A stretch of DNA of 64,000 nt from Streptomyces sp. NBC_01304 (lineage in GTDB: Bacteria; Actinomycetota; Actinomycetes; Streptomycetales; Streptomycetaceae): positions 5,394,001 to 5,458,000 of the forward strand of contig NZ_CP109055.1 in NCBI RefSeq assembly GCF_035975855.1, in the 5' to 3' direction. The notes beneath the pieces are model-generated. The model was not told the DNA's origin. It saw nothing but the letters and a program-made list of their open reading frames with translations, and searched no databases. Both the position numbers and the translations under genes were made by a program. Of this stretch, positions 1-7,425 are shown one piece after another. Every line of letters starts with the position of its first letter. Position 1 is the first letter of the stretch.

Positions 1-1
1 A

Positions 2-715
2 CGGCTTCTGGAGCTTTGCCGCATCTATGGATGTACAGAAAAGCCCTACGTTGAAGCGCTCGTCGCCATGTCCGAGTCGACCGGCAAGGGCTGGTGGAGC
101 GCCTACAAGAAGCCCATGGAGTCTGACGCGCTCAGCCTGGCGGAGCTGGAGGCGGACGCTGTCGCAGTGCGGATGCACCAAGCACTGCTCATCCCGGGGC
201 TCTTCCAGACCGATGACTACGCCCGCGCCCTGTTCACCAGCCCCAGGCTGGGCTTCGAGAACATCGAGGAAGCCCTGAAGTTCCGCATGGAACGGCAGCA
301 CGTCCTCACCCGCGACAACCCGCCCTCTGTGCACGCCGTGATTCACGAGGCCGCACTGCACATGCGGTTCGGCGGTGCGCAGGTAGCGCGCGGACAGTTG
401 CTGCGCCTGCTGGAACTGGGCGGCCTGCCGAACGTGACGATCCAGATCTATCCGTTCACCGCTCTGGCGCACGCGGCACTCAGCGGAAACTTCGTCCACC
501 TCGTCCCCAGCACTCCGCAACTGAGCACGGTGGTCCTCGAACAGCCGTCAGGGCCCCGGTACTTGAGTGACCAGGCGCAGCTTGCCCAATACAGCGCACT
601 GTTCGAGCACCTCGCCGAGAGCGCTCTGCACCCCATCGACGTATCGTTGCCCCCGGAAGCGCATTCGGAGAAGGACTCGCTGGCCCTGATCCAGCACCTC
701 CTCTACACCGTCTAG
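2..715 (+). CDS. WhiJ-like XRE regulator with DUF5753 domain (5' partial)
   Basis: The reading frame is open from the window edge, so the start and most of the N-terminal helix-turn-helix lie upstream. The first visible residues (RLLELCRIYG, then YVEAL) look like the end of an XRE domain. The rest matches the DUF5753 ligand/partner domain of Scr1/WhiJ-type regulators, including a GLFQTDDYARALF stretch near its start. These proteins are DNA-binding regulators usually paired with a small DUF397 protein, and such a gene follows 10 bp downstream. I infer a local developmental or antitoxin-like regulator. Family assignment is firm; the target is unknown. Confidence 0.85.
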   Translation, partial: RLLELCRIYGCTEKPYVEALVAMSESTGKGWWSAYKKPMESDALSLAELEADAVAVRMHQALLIPGLFQTDDYARALFTSPRLGFENIEEALKFRMERQHVLTRDNPPSVHAVIHEAALHMRFGGAQVARGQLLRLLELGGLPNVTIQIYPFTALAHAALSGNFVHLVPSTPQLSTVVLEQPSGPRYLSDQAQLAQYSALFEHLAESALHPIDVSLPPEAHSEKDSLALIQHLLYTV

Positions 716-725
716 GGAGGCCCCG

Positions 726-902
726 ATGTCCGAACTCGACTGGCAGAAGTCGTCATTCAGCGGCGGCCCGCAGGGCGAATGCGTCTACGTCGCCACCACC
801 CCCGACAAAACGATCCACCTCCGCGAGAGCGACGAGCCCCACACCATCCTCACCAGCACCCCGCAGGGCCTCGCCGCACTCCTCGCCCACCTCAAGCGCT
901 AG
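726..902 (+). CDS. DUF397 small protein
   Basis: A 58-residue protein starting at an ATG with GGGAGG about 6 bases upstream. It has the DUF397 signature: an N-terminal WQKSSFSGG, a central CVYVA strand, and an HLRESDEP segment. DUF397 proteins are small partners of WhiJ/Scr1-type regulators, and this gene lies directly behind one, probably in the same transcript. The biochemical role is not established. The gene is too short to be found reliably without this family knowledge. Confidence 0.85.
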   Translation: MSELDWQKSSFSGGPQGECVYVATTPDKTIHLRESDEPHTILTSTPQGLAALLAHLKR

Positions 903-911
903 CGGATCGCG

Positions 912-1415
912 CTAGCCGATCCACTCCCGCAGCAACGCCTCCCGCTGGGCGCTGCGAGGGTTGCCCTCGCCGTGCCGTCGCCGCCAGGCCATCAGCAGGC
1001 CGGGGCTTGAGTCACCAGCCAAGAACGCGTTCAGGAGGGCCTGGGACAGGTCCCGCTCGGTCTCGCTGTGGCCGCTCGCGGAGACGGCGTACAGGGTGAA
1101 CTCCTCGGCACCAGACGCGGATTCGACCTGGACCGTCATCGGGGGCGGATCGTCCATCCCGCCGAAGGCCACTGACAACGCCCCCTCCACCGCGACGGAC
1201 AGGCGACGGCTCGTCGTACGTACCGGCACATCGCTCAACTCAATGGCGCGCAGCTCCCACCACGCGAACGTACGCGGCGCAGTGGTGCCAAGGGTCTGTA
1301 CGGCGTCGTCGGTCAGGCGCAGGCCGGTGCCGTCCGCGCCGGGCGGTGAGCCCACATAGACCTCGTGGTCCGTGATCCAGAACAAGCCGACCATGGTCAA
1401 GGCCGTCTCCCCCAT
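912..1415 (-). CDS. hypothetical protein, beta-rich (possible PH-like fold)
   Basis: A 167-residue protein on the minus strand, converging with the DUF397 gene. I chose the ATG at 1415 because GGAAG lies 5 bases upstream; an in-frame opening further upstream reads as arginine-rich shadow sequence. The first half alternates short hydrophobic strands (VGLFWITDHEVYVG, FAWWELRAIEL), and the second half is helical with a basic C-terminus. There is no signal peptide or membrane segment. The first half resembles a small PH-like beta fold, but I cannot name a family. Function unknown. Confidence 0.6.
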   Translation of the reverse strand: MGETALTMVGLFWITDHEVYVGSPPGADGTGLRLTDDAVQTLGTTAPRTFAWWELRAIELSDVPVRTTSRRLSVAVEGALSVAFGGMDDPPPMTVQVESASGAEEFTLYAVSASGHSETERDLSQALLNAFLAGDSSPGLLMAWRRRHGEGNPRSAQREALLREWIG

Positions 1416-1537
1416 CCGTACTTCCGCGCATTGGCGCACCCGTGCATGCGTCGCTGTGCTGCGACTCGTACCAGGAAACGAGACGTACGACGGAGCGAAG
1501 CGGTTGCCAGGTCTGACCAGGAGTTTGATCCAGGAAC

Positions 1538-2134
1538 TCAGAATTCCGCGGTGTCCAGGTCGAAGCCGAGCGGCTCGGGCAGCTCCACCGGGGTCCCCAG
1601 CTTGTGGATGGTCTTGCGCTGGTAGTCGTCGCCCAAAGGGTCGCAGCAGACGACGGCCTCGCAGGCCTCGCGGTCGATGAGCAGATAGACCGGGATGCCG
1701 GCGCGGGCGTATCCCCTGAGCTTCTGCACACGGTCGCGGCTCGCGGTCGAGTCCGAGGTGACTTCGACGACCAGCAGGACCGGTGCCGGGTCGTGCCACT
1801 CCTGCCGGTCGTGGAAGCTGCCTTTGGGGGCGATCACCAGGTCCGGGATTACGTGACCTGCGTCGGGGGCGCCCGGGAGAGTGAGGCCGACGCCCGTGTA
1901 GCGCCCATACCCCTTGTCGTGGTCTCGGACCTGCCCGCTCACCTCGGACACGATCTCCTCGTGCTCGCCATTGGCCGGTGGTGTCACGAAGATCTCCCCT
2001 TCGATCAGCTCCACGCGCCAGCCCTTGGGGGCCGCCGCACTCAGCAGCTCGAAGGTCTCCTCGGTGCTCGCGCCCCAGCGGTCGGGCACCTCGTGGGGGC
2101 TGTCATGCCCCGGGACCGGTAGTGCCATGGCCAT
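1538..2134 (-). CDS. Uma2 family (DUF820) putative endonuclease
   Basis: 198 residues. The ATG at 2134 follows a strong AGGAGG about 4 bases upstream, so the longer in-frame start at 2206 is unlikely. The protein has the Uma2/DUF820 restriction-endonuclease-like core: an N-terminal WRVELIEGEIFVTPPA segment, a central VIPDLVI acidic motif, VLLVVEVTSDST (the E-V-x-S strand) and a GIPVYLLIDRE strand. These residues are typical of the PD-(D/E)XK fold. Uma2 genes are abundant and mobile in actinobacteria; their biological role is mostly unknown. Family assignment is confident, nuclease activity is inferred. Confidence 0.85.
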   Translation of the reverse strand: MAMALPVPGHDSPHEVPDRWGASTEETFELLSAAAPKGWRVELIEGEIFVTPPANGEHEEIVSEVSGQVRDHDKGYGRYTGVGLTLPGAPDAGHVIPDLVIAPKGSFHDRQEWHDPAPVLLVVEVTSDSTASRDRVQKLRGYARAGIPVYLLIDREACEAVVCCDPLGDDYQRKTIHKLGTPVELPEPLGFDLDTAEF

Positions 2135-2227
2135 ACGACCTCCTTCGCTCAGCGCGACAGTCCCAGAGTAGGCCGTATCGCAGCTCCCTTCCCGGAGCCG
2201 GTTCACGCGTACGAGTGTGCGGAAACG

Positions 2228-2683
2228 TCACCGCTCAGCACCCGGCTCGTCATCCCGCCGCCTCCGTGGCCGGTGCGGCATCAGGTCGCGGTCCCTCTCC
2301 CGGGCACGCGCGTTGTCCGTGCCCACGAGGGGGAGCGGGTGCGTGCCCGGCGTCCGGAACTGCAGCAGCCGTCCCGCAGGGGACTCCGGGGGCTCAGGGG
2401 GCGCCGGGGATTCCACGTCCGGATGCCCAGGCGGGCCGGAACGTTCGGGGTCGGCGGCGCGTGCGTGTTCGTCCCAGCCCTCCCGGAACCAGCGCAGCTG
2501 GGTCTCCTGGGCCTCGTCCTCGGTGACTATGCGTACGCCGGTCACGCCGGCGCGCTGGATCTTCGTACCGAGTTCGATCAGCAACTCGCCCACTACATAA
2601 GCGAGTTCGTCCGACTCGACGTCCGGGTGGCCCGCGCCGCGGCACGTATCCCCGGACTCGCCCTCCGACTCTTCCTTCGCCAT
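2228..2683 (-). CDS. hypothetical protein, acidic N-terminus and Pro/Arg-rich C-terminus
   Basis: About 151 residues from the ATG at 2683; a GTG at 2692 is an alternative start. The central part (ELAYVVGELLIELGTKIQRAG, shown only in part here) is helical and the following VRIVTEDEAQ looks like a compact domain. The C-terminal 60 residues are proline-rich and then strongly basic. A phrase, GHPDVES, occurs twice, near residues 20 and 90. I recognise no family. Codon use fits the neighbouring genes. Function unknown. Confidence 0.55.
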   Translation of the reverse strand: MAKEESEGESGDTCRGAGHPDVESDELAYVVGELLIELGTKIQRAGVTGVRIVTEDEAQETQLRWFREGWDEHARAADPERSGPPGHPDVESPAPPEPPESPAGRLLQFRTPGTHPLPLVGTDNARARERDRDLMPHRPRRRRDDEPGAER

Positions 2684-2736
2684 ACCCCGCACCCCTTCAC
2701 GAGCCCCTCCCCCCGGGCTGCGTACGCCCCCGTCCG

Positions 2737-3225
2737 CTATCCGCGCTCCGGCAGGAAGGCCCGCGTGACCTTCACGAAGACCGCCTGGAGTTCAGGGGGA
2801 ACGCCCATTCTCCGGGCCGCCTCCTCGGGGCTGAGCAGCTGGGGTGCGCCCGCGGCCGCGCCGCCACGGGTCACCGCGATCGGCAGGTCGTCCTCGGACA
2901 GCCGGCCCGAGCGGATCAGCATGTCCCGCAGCGGGACCCCGAGCACCGATGCCAGGCGACGCATTGTCTCCAGATCGGGCATGCTCTGCCGCTGAATAAG
3001 ACGGCTCACCGCGGCCCGGTGCACCCCGGCGTCGTCGGCGAGCTTCGACTTTCCGCCGCCTCGCGGGCTGTCGATGTCGTAGCCGCGCTCGCGCATCAGG
3101 CCCTCGATCCAGTCCGCGAACTCCTCAAGCCCTTCGGCCCGTTCCGTTCGCTCCGATCGATTCCGGCCACTTTCGCCCCGGTAGCCATGCTCGATGCGGG
3201 CGCTCGCCCGCGAACTGGACGCCAT
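2737..3225 (-). CDS. XRE-family helix-turn-helix regulator
   Basis: 162 residues from the ATG at 3225, with GGGAGA upstream. A typical XRE domain lies at about residues 55-105: KLADDAGVHRAAVSRLIQ is the helix-turn-helix, followed by the helix MRRLASVLGVPLRDML. The N-terminus is basic and Ser/Arg-rich. The C-terminus (about 40 residues) contains LSPEEAARRMGVPPELQ, reminiscent of a small dimerisation helix. It is divergent from the WhiB-like gene across 269 bp, so it may control that unit; this is inference. A short inverted repeat (GTGCG-N4-CGCAC, 3284-3297) lies in this gap and could be an operator. Confidence 0.8.
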   Translation of the reverse strand: MASSSRASARIEHGYRGESGRNRSERTERAEGLEEFADWIEGLMRERGYDIDSPRGGGKSKLADDAGVHRAAVSRLIQRQSMPDLETMRRLASVLGVPLRDMLIRSGRLSEDDLPIAVTRGGAAAGAPQLLSPEEAARRMGVPPELQAVFVKVTRAFLPERG

Positions 3226-3494
3226 GTCGTCGGTCTCCCCTCGTCGCGGGGACAGCGTACCGATCGCGCGCGCACCCAAATGTGTGCGCGCTCGCACGTT
3301 GTTGTGAAGATCTTGCGGACGCGCACACCAACTCCCGTATGCGACAACCGGAACGACCCGGAACGACTGGATCCGGCCACCCTCCGACCCCTCTCAACTC
3401 CGTTCTTAGTTGCGCACGCGCACGCATAGTGCGACTCTCATCACGCATCCGCAATCTTCGAACTTATGTTCGCACACCTGGGGAGGGGTTGCAC

Positions 3495-3827
3495 ATGCCC
3501 AAACGAACGTTGACCTCCACATCCGCCCTGAACAGTGGGTTCTCGCTCATATCCGGCCTCATGCCGGGCGCCGCCGACGAGCGCCTCGACTGGCGCCGGG
3601 ACGCCGCCTGCGCCGAGATCCCACAGCAGTACGTCTTCACTCGAGACCTCGCCGAGGCGGAGCAGGTATTGCGCGCCTGCAATCAGTGCCCGATCCGGCG
3701 GGAGTGCGAGGCGATCGTCGACCCCTCGCACACCTGGTTCGACGGGGTGAGCGGGGGACGGCTGTGGCGCAATGGCCGCGAGGTCAAGGCACGCAAGGCA
3801 CCCGACTCCCGGAAGCAGGCCGCGTGA
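3495..3827 (+). CDS. WhiB-like (Wbl) Fe-S regulator, atypical C-terminus
   Basis: 110 residues; ATG preceded by GGGGAGGGG. Four cysteines at C39, C62, C65 and C71 give the C-Xn-C-X2-C-X5-C ligand set of [4Fe-4S] WhiB-like proteins. The turn that is normally GVWGG reads GVSGG here (residues 84-88), and the tail lacks the usual E-R-R helix, carrying a basic tail instead. Wbl proteins act with sigma factors at promoters; phage-encoded and degenerate versions are common. The stop codon overlaps the next start (GTGATGA), so it is co-translated with the zinc-ribbon protein. Confidence 0.85.
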   Translation: MPKRTLTSTSALNSGFSLISGLMPGAADERLDWRRDAACAEIPQQYVFTRDLAEAEQVLRACNQCPIRRECEAIVDPSHTWFDGVSGGRLWRNGREVKARKAPDSRKQAA

Positions 3828-4351
3828 TGAGCACTGCCGCTGCCGTCTGGCTCGACTCCCTGTGCCGCCGCTTCCCCCAGCTCCTCGACGAGTTGGCGCC
3901 CAGCACCGGCCGCACCCTGCGCGAGGTGCGCGGCTCCGGTCCCGGTTCCGGCTCCGGCGGTTCGTCGTCCGCGCCGATGCGGGTCTACGTTTCCGACGCA
4001 CTGCGCGACATCACCGACGGGGTGATCGAGCTGGAGGAGGCAGTGCGCGACCGGCTCGGGCTCCGTCGCATCGCCGCCGCGCCGGTCCCCGTCAGGTTGC
4101 GGCGGATCGCGGAACTCCTGGACCGCGTCGGCAAGTTGCCAGACCTGGCCGCCCATGTGGAGGACGAGCTCCGTCGCATGGACCGGCGGGCCGCGCGGGC
4201 GCTGGGTGAGCCCGAGCAGCTTGTGCGGCTCGCGGGGCGCTGCCCCGCCTGCGACTCCGTCTCGCTGCGGGCCTTTCCCGAGCGGGGGCTCGCGATGTGT
4301 GTGAATCCGGTCTGCCGTCATGTGCTGGATGGCGAGGAGGACGCGTCATGA
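3827..4351 (+). CDS. hypothetical protein with C-terminal zinc ribbon
   Basis: 174 residues, start overlapping the WhiB-like stop codon. The C-terminal 35 residues hold a four-cysteine zinc-ribbon pattern: CPACDS, then AMCVNPVC. The middle is helical (DITDGVIELEEAVRDRLG; VRLRRIAELLDRV). A Gly/Ser linker at about residues 38-47 separates an N-terminal helix. Translational coupling on both sides suggests a stable three-gene operon. Nothing points to an enzyme; a DNA- or RNA-binding accessory role is plausible but unproven. Confidence 0.65.
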   Translation: MSTAAAVWLDSLCRRFPQLLDELAPSTGRTLREVRGSGPGSGSGGSSSAPMRVYVSDALRDITDGVIELEEAVRDRLGLRRIAAAPVPVRLRRIAELLDRVGKLPDLAAHVEDELRRMDRRAARALGEPEQLVRLAGRCPACDSVSLRAFPERGLAMCVNPVCRHVLDGEEDAS

Positions 4352-4536
4352 GTACGTCGCCGCTAATCACCGGAGATCTCGCCGCCGCCGAGGTGGAGGT
4401 CTCGCCGGCCACCATCAGGAAATGGGTTCAGCTGGGCCACCTCATGGCGGCCGGGCGTCAGGGGCGGCGGGCGATGTACCGCCTTGAGGACGTGTTCGCG
4501 GCCGAGCGCACCGTTCATCGACGTACGTCCGCGTAG
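4348..4536 (+). CDS. excisionase/MerR-like small HTH protein
   Basis: 62 residues; start overlaps the previous stop (ATGA). The sequence ITGDLAAAEVEVSPATIRKW followed by MYRLEDVFAAER is the winged helix-turn-helix seen in small excisionase-like and MerR-N-terminal proteins: a first helix-turn-helix, then the Y-R-x-E-D-V wing. It is last in the WhiB-like operon and a strong terminator follows. It may bind DNA near the tail module, but no integrase is present. Confidence 0.75.
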   Translation: MSTSPLITGDLAAAEVEVSPATIRKWVQLGHLMAAGRQGRRAMYRLEDVFAAERTVHRRTSA

Positions 4537-4549
4537 AGAACGCGCCGGC

Positions 4550-4580
4550 AGAGGGCCTCGCACCGGGTGCGAGGCCCTCT
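4550..4580 (+). terminator. strong hairpin terminator
   Basis: A perfect 14-bp stem: GAGGGCCTCGCACC at 4551-4564 pairs with 4566-4579. It ends the WhiB-like operon and separates it from the tail genes. No T-tract follows, which is normal in Streptomyces. Confidence 0.8.
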
Positions 4581-4733
4581 TCACATGCCCGGCGACATGG
4601 CCCAACGCCCGCCCCCACAGACTCAGTTGCGAGATCCGGACCCCTGGATCACACTTGGAGCAGCGGCAGAGCTGCGCCCACGGAGAGCTTCCGGCGGGCG
4701 GCGGACCTGCCGCTTTGTGTTGCCCGCATTCCC

Positions 4734-4759
4734 CTCAAGGTCTCTCAAGACCCCTCAAG
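4734..4759 (+). promoter_or_regulatory. three helically phased CTCAAG direct repeats
   Basis: CTCAAG begins at 4734, 4744 and 4754, an exact 10-bp period, so all copies face the same side of the helix. They end 5 bp before the AGGAG ribosome binding site of the first tail gene. The position suggests an operator or activator site, or an mRNA-level element in the leader. The half-site equals half a HAIR element (CTTGAG) but the copies are direct, not inverted. Confidence 0.4.
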
Positions 4760-4776
4760 GAGCTAGGAGTGTCCAT

Positions 4777-5178
4777 GTGTCCATCCTGACCTTTCCCGAT
4801 GCCGAACGGCTCGTCGTCGACTTCCTCAAGAACCGGGCAGAGCTTGCCGGTTCGGTAGTCGACAACCGGCCGCCCGCCGGGTTCGACGGCACGCAGAAGG
4901 CCGTCCTCGTCTCCCGCGTCGGCGGTGCGTGGGTCGACGATCAGCGTCTCGACCATCCGCTGCTCGACCTCGAGGTGTACGGACCCGACAAGAGCACCGC
5001 GCACGGCATCTCCCTCGCCGCCCGTGCGTGTGTGCTCGAACTGGTCGGCACCTCGTACGGCGGGGCGGTCGTCCATGACGTCGCCGAGGTGGACGGGTCG
5101 CGCTGGCTGCCCGACTACAACCGTCCGGCCGGCAGTCGCTATCTGTCGACCGTACGGATCTCGATCCGCCCCGCGTGA
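4777..5178 (+). CDS. phage-type tail terminator / minor tail protein
   Basis: 133 residues from a GTG at 4777 with AGGAG (4765-4769) 7 bases upstream. It begins SILTFPDAERLVVDFL, has a central VLVSRVGG and a YLSTVRISIRP ending. This strand order and size fit the tail-terminator family of siphoviruses, which caps the tail tube and sits just before the major tail gene. That is exactly its place here. Sequence similarity alone is moderate; synteny carries much of the call. Confidence 0.65.
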   Translation: MSILTFPDAERLVVDFLKNRAELAGSVVDNRPPAGFDGTQKAVLVSRVGGAWVDDQRLDHPLLDLEVYGPDKSTAHGISLAARACVLELVGTSYGGAVVHDVAEVDGSRWLPDYNRPAGSRYLSTVRISIRPA

Positions 5179-5204
5179 ACCAACGCAGCCACCAAAGCAG
5201 TTGC

Positions 5205-5230
5205 AGGCCCTGCCGGTCCCGGCGGGGCCT
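5205..5230 (+). terminator. hairpin after the tail terminator gene
   Basis: A 12-bp stem with one G-T wobble: AGGCCCTGCCGG at 5205-5216 pairs with 5219-5230. It lies between the first tail gene and the major tail gene and may stabilise or attenuate the transcript so that gene products differ in amount. Confidence 0.6.
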
Positions 5231-5284
5231 TCGTCATTTCCGCAGCACCGACACCGCAGAACCCCACACCCCTTAGGAGTACGC

Positions 5285-5857
5285 ATGGCAGGCAACAACG
5301 GCCAGGAGATCCGCGTCGCCGGTACCGGGCGCATCCTCATCGCCGCCCCCGGCACCCCCGCCCCGGCCGACGCGACCGTCGCGTGGGACCCGGCCAAGTG
5401 GACGGACCTCGGTTACACGACCACCGACGGCATCAAGTTCAACAAGAAGGACAAGATCGACCCGGTCGACACCTGGCAGTCGGTGAGCCCGGCGCGGTTC
5501 ATCTACTCCGACCGCGATCTCACCGTTAAGTTCCAGATGCTGCAGATGAACAAGGCGACCCTGGCCTTCTTCATGGGCGGTGGCGCGGTGACCGCGGGTG
5601 CGTCGGCCGGCGAATTCAAGTACGACCTGGCCAACACCCCGGTATCGGACGAGAAGGCGCTCGGCATCGAGTTCACCGACGGTGCGGCCAAGTACCGCTT
5701 CGTCGTGCCGCGCGGTCAGGTCACCGAGACCGAGGAGATCTCGCTGACCCGGGCCGGCGCGGTCAAGCTGGGTGTCACCTTCACCGCGCTGGCGGTGGAC
5801 GACGCGGCTCCGCTGGCCAGCTTCCGGATCAAGGACCTGGCGACCTCGTACACGTAA
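5285..5857 (+). CDS. phage-type major tail (tube) protein
   Basis: 190 residues; ATG with TAGGAG upstream. Features typical of actinophage major tail proteins are the early GRILIAAPGT, the segment WTDLGYTTTDGIKF, the central LTVKFQMLQMNKATLAFFMGG, and a late VVPRGQVTETEEISLTR. Such proteins form the hexameric rings of a non-contractile tail tube. No sheath gene accompanies it, so a siphovirus-like tube is expected. The flanking hairpins on both sides are consistent with high expression of a structural subunit. Confidence 0.8.
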   Translation: MAGNNGQEIRVAGTGRILIAAPGTPAPADATVAWDPAKWTDLGYTTTDGIKFNKKDKIDPVDTWQSVSPARFIYSDRDLTVKFQMLQMNKATLAFFMGGGAVTAGASAGEFKYDLANTPVSDEKALGIEFTDGAAKYRFVVPRGQVTETEEISLTRAGAVKLGVTFTALAVDDAAPLASFRIKDLATSYT

Positions 5858-5946
5858 GTCGGCCGGCGCGTAAGCCGGCTGGCTCGAAAGCATGTTGCTC
5901 GCCCGCAAGCCCTGGTTGCGCTTGCGCGCGAGTGGATACGATCCCC

Positions 5947-5985
5947 GCGAAGCCCGGTCGTGCCCCCAGCACGGCCGGGCTTCGC
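5947..5985 (+). terminator. attenuator-like hairpin after the major tail gene
   Basis: GCGAAGCCCGG at 5947-5957 pairs perfectly with 5975-5985; the loop region can pair further (CGTGC with GCACG). It sits in the 167-bp gap after the major tail gene, where siphoviruses often reduce transcription of downstream genes. Confidence 0.6.
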
Positions 5986-6024
5986 CGGACCCACCTTCTG
6001 CCTCAACTCCCCGAAGGGGTAAGC

Positions 6025-6315
6025 ATGTCCGGCTTCAACGTGAACGCCGCCCGCGCCCAGCGCCTCGAAGCGCTCGGCAAGGCCTGGACCTTCGAGCTCG
6101 ACTCCGACAGCTTCGAGCTGCCGACCGAGCTGACCCGCACGACCGCGCGCAAGCTGCGCGACCTGGACGACAACGACGTGGACGGGCTCCTCCGACTCCT
6201 GCTCGGGGAAAGGCAGTTCGCGCGCTTCGAGCAGTACGACGTCACGATGCAGGACATCGCGGCGATCCTTGAGGCGTACGGCAAGGAGACGGGGCTGGGC
6301 CTGGGGGAAGACTGA
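6025..6315 (+). CDS. tail assembly chaperone (G-like)
   Basis: 96 residues; ATG with GAAGGGG upstream. Short, acidic and helical: FELPTELTRTTARKLRDLDD, then GLLRLLLGERQFARFEQYDVT. The position between major tail and tape-measure genes and the size match the siphovirus G protein, which with its frameshifted GT product coats the tape measure during assembly. The C-terminus ends at a run of five G residues followed by AA just before the TGA, where the ribosome could slip back one base. Confidence 0.7.
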   Translation: MSGFNVNAARAQRLEALGKAWTFELDSDSFELPTELTRTTARKLRDLDDNDVDGLLRLLLGERQFARFEQYDVTMQDIAAILEAYGKETGLGLGED

Positions 6316-6716
6316 GCCTCGGCGAGTTCGTGGAGGAACACGCTGAGGCACTTGAGGCTGATCTGCTCCGCCACTACGGGGTCGACCTCCTGGACTGGCA
6401 CCGCGGCCGGCTCACCTCGCGCCGCCTGGCGGTGCTGATCCGGCATCTGCCGCGGGACGGTGCGGTGGCGCGGGAGGCCGAGGGAGAAGCCGCGGACTGG
6501 TCGGTGACCGACTATCTGCTGGCGCATGCGGTGGATCAACTGGCAGAAGCGAACTGGATGTTCGCGACGGTCAACCAGGACGAGGATTCGGACCCACTGG
6601 AGTTCCCGAAGCCCGTTCCGCGACCGAGTTCGACTGCATCGGACCAGCCCGCGAGCGAGTCCGCAGTGGAAATCGCGAATCCCAACGCACAGGAACTTGC
6701 CGTTTTCTTTTCCTGA
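6303..6716 (+). CDS. T part of frameshifted tail chaperone (GT-like)
   Basis: The frame is -1 relative to the preceding gene and is open across its end, reading GGRLSLGEFVEEH from 6303. A GTG at 6330 could start it, but no good ribosome binding site is visible there, so I infer a -1 slip at the G-run 6303-6307 to give a G-T fusion. The T part contains LEADLLRHYGVDLLDWHRGRLTSRRLAVLI (shown in two parts in the protein), a region typical of this family, and a low-complexity Ser/Pro tail. It would bind major tail protein and tape measure. Confidence 0.65.
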   Translation, partial: GGRLSLGEFVEEHAEALEADLLRHYGVDLLDWHRGRLTSRRLAVLIRHLPRDGAVAREAEGEAADWSVTDYLLAHAVDQLAEANWMFATVNQDEDSDPLEFPKPVPRPSSTASDQPASESAVEIANPNAQELAVFFS

Positions 6717-6764
6717 GCGGAAACTCGCGAAGCCCACCTCGCGGAAGTGGGAGCAGACAGGCGC

Positions 6765-7346
6765 TCAGCCTGCACCACGCACCATCCGCCACGGCGGCAT
6801 GCTGCCCCACAAGTCCGTATAGGCACCCATGACGGCAACCAGCCCCGCCCGCGGAATGGTCACCTTGCCGCGGAACCGATCGGTGTGGTCCATCAGCCGT
6901 TGGCCCTCACCTTTTCCGTCGAAGCCGAAGAGCACCACGCCGCCACCCGCGGTGAATTCAAGGTCCACGGAGAGCTCTCCACCGTGATGGGAAAATATTC
7001 GAGAAGTTCGCCCTTCGCTTTGGGCAGGAATTTCAGGAAGTTTCGACGGGTCCGAGAATGAAAAATTCCAGAATCCCGCCCCGTGCCCCGACCAGCCCCT
7101 AATGCTCAACCGCCGATAGTCGGCAGGAATGAGCATGTGGGCTCTATCTTTTCCGGTCGCGAGACTGCCGATCGGCACACTCTTTTCCGAGTCCGCGGTT
7201 TTCAGTTCTCCGTGCACGTGAAACCCGTGGCTGAGCCGCCAGCGCCCCCACACCTCGGCACAGAGCACCTGGCCGGCGAGAATATCCGGAATGTCGAATT
7301 CCGCTTTTCCGCGCCCAGAAACCGTCTCCTGAATCACCACGGGCAA
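6765..7346 (-). CDS. hypothetical protein on the opposite strand, lower G+C
   Basis: A clean frame on the minus strand inside an otherwise plus-strand tail operon. The start is uncertain: the TTG at 7346 has GGAAGG 6 bases upstream; GTGs at 7352, 7340 and 7337 are alternatives; the frame stays open to an ATG at 7427 that overlaps the next gene's start and has no ribosome site. The protein is rich in short beta strands (VLCAEVWGRW, GFHVHGELKT, VVLFGFDGKG) with many Trp and Gly. No family recognised. Base composition is visibly less G+C-rich than its neighbours, suggesting late acquisition, like a phage moron gene. Confidence 0.55.
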   Translation of the reverse strand: MPVVIQETVSGRGKAEFDIPDILAGQVLCAEVWGRWRLSHGFHVHGELKTADSEKSVPIGSLATGKDRAHMLIPADYRRLSIRGWSGHGAGFWNFSFSDPSKLPEIPAQSEGRTSRIFSHHGGELSVDLEFTAGGGVVLFGFDGKGEGQRLMDHTDRFRGKVTIPRAGLVAVMGAYTDLWGSMPPWRMVRGAG

Positions 7347-7425
7347 TCCCACCCTTCCATGCGCTTTCGGGACAAGGGAAGAATGACACACCCCGAGGCA
7401 TAGATCCAGAAGCAGGTGAGAACTC

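Noticed and set aside
1538..2206. Start of the Uma2 gene at 2206
   Set aside because: The inner ATG at 2134 has a near-perfect ribosome binding site, the outer one does not.
4734..4759. HspR binding sites (HAIR) before the tail operon
   Set aside because: The CTCAAG units are direct, not inverted with a 7-bp spacer, so they do not form a HAIR element.
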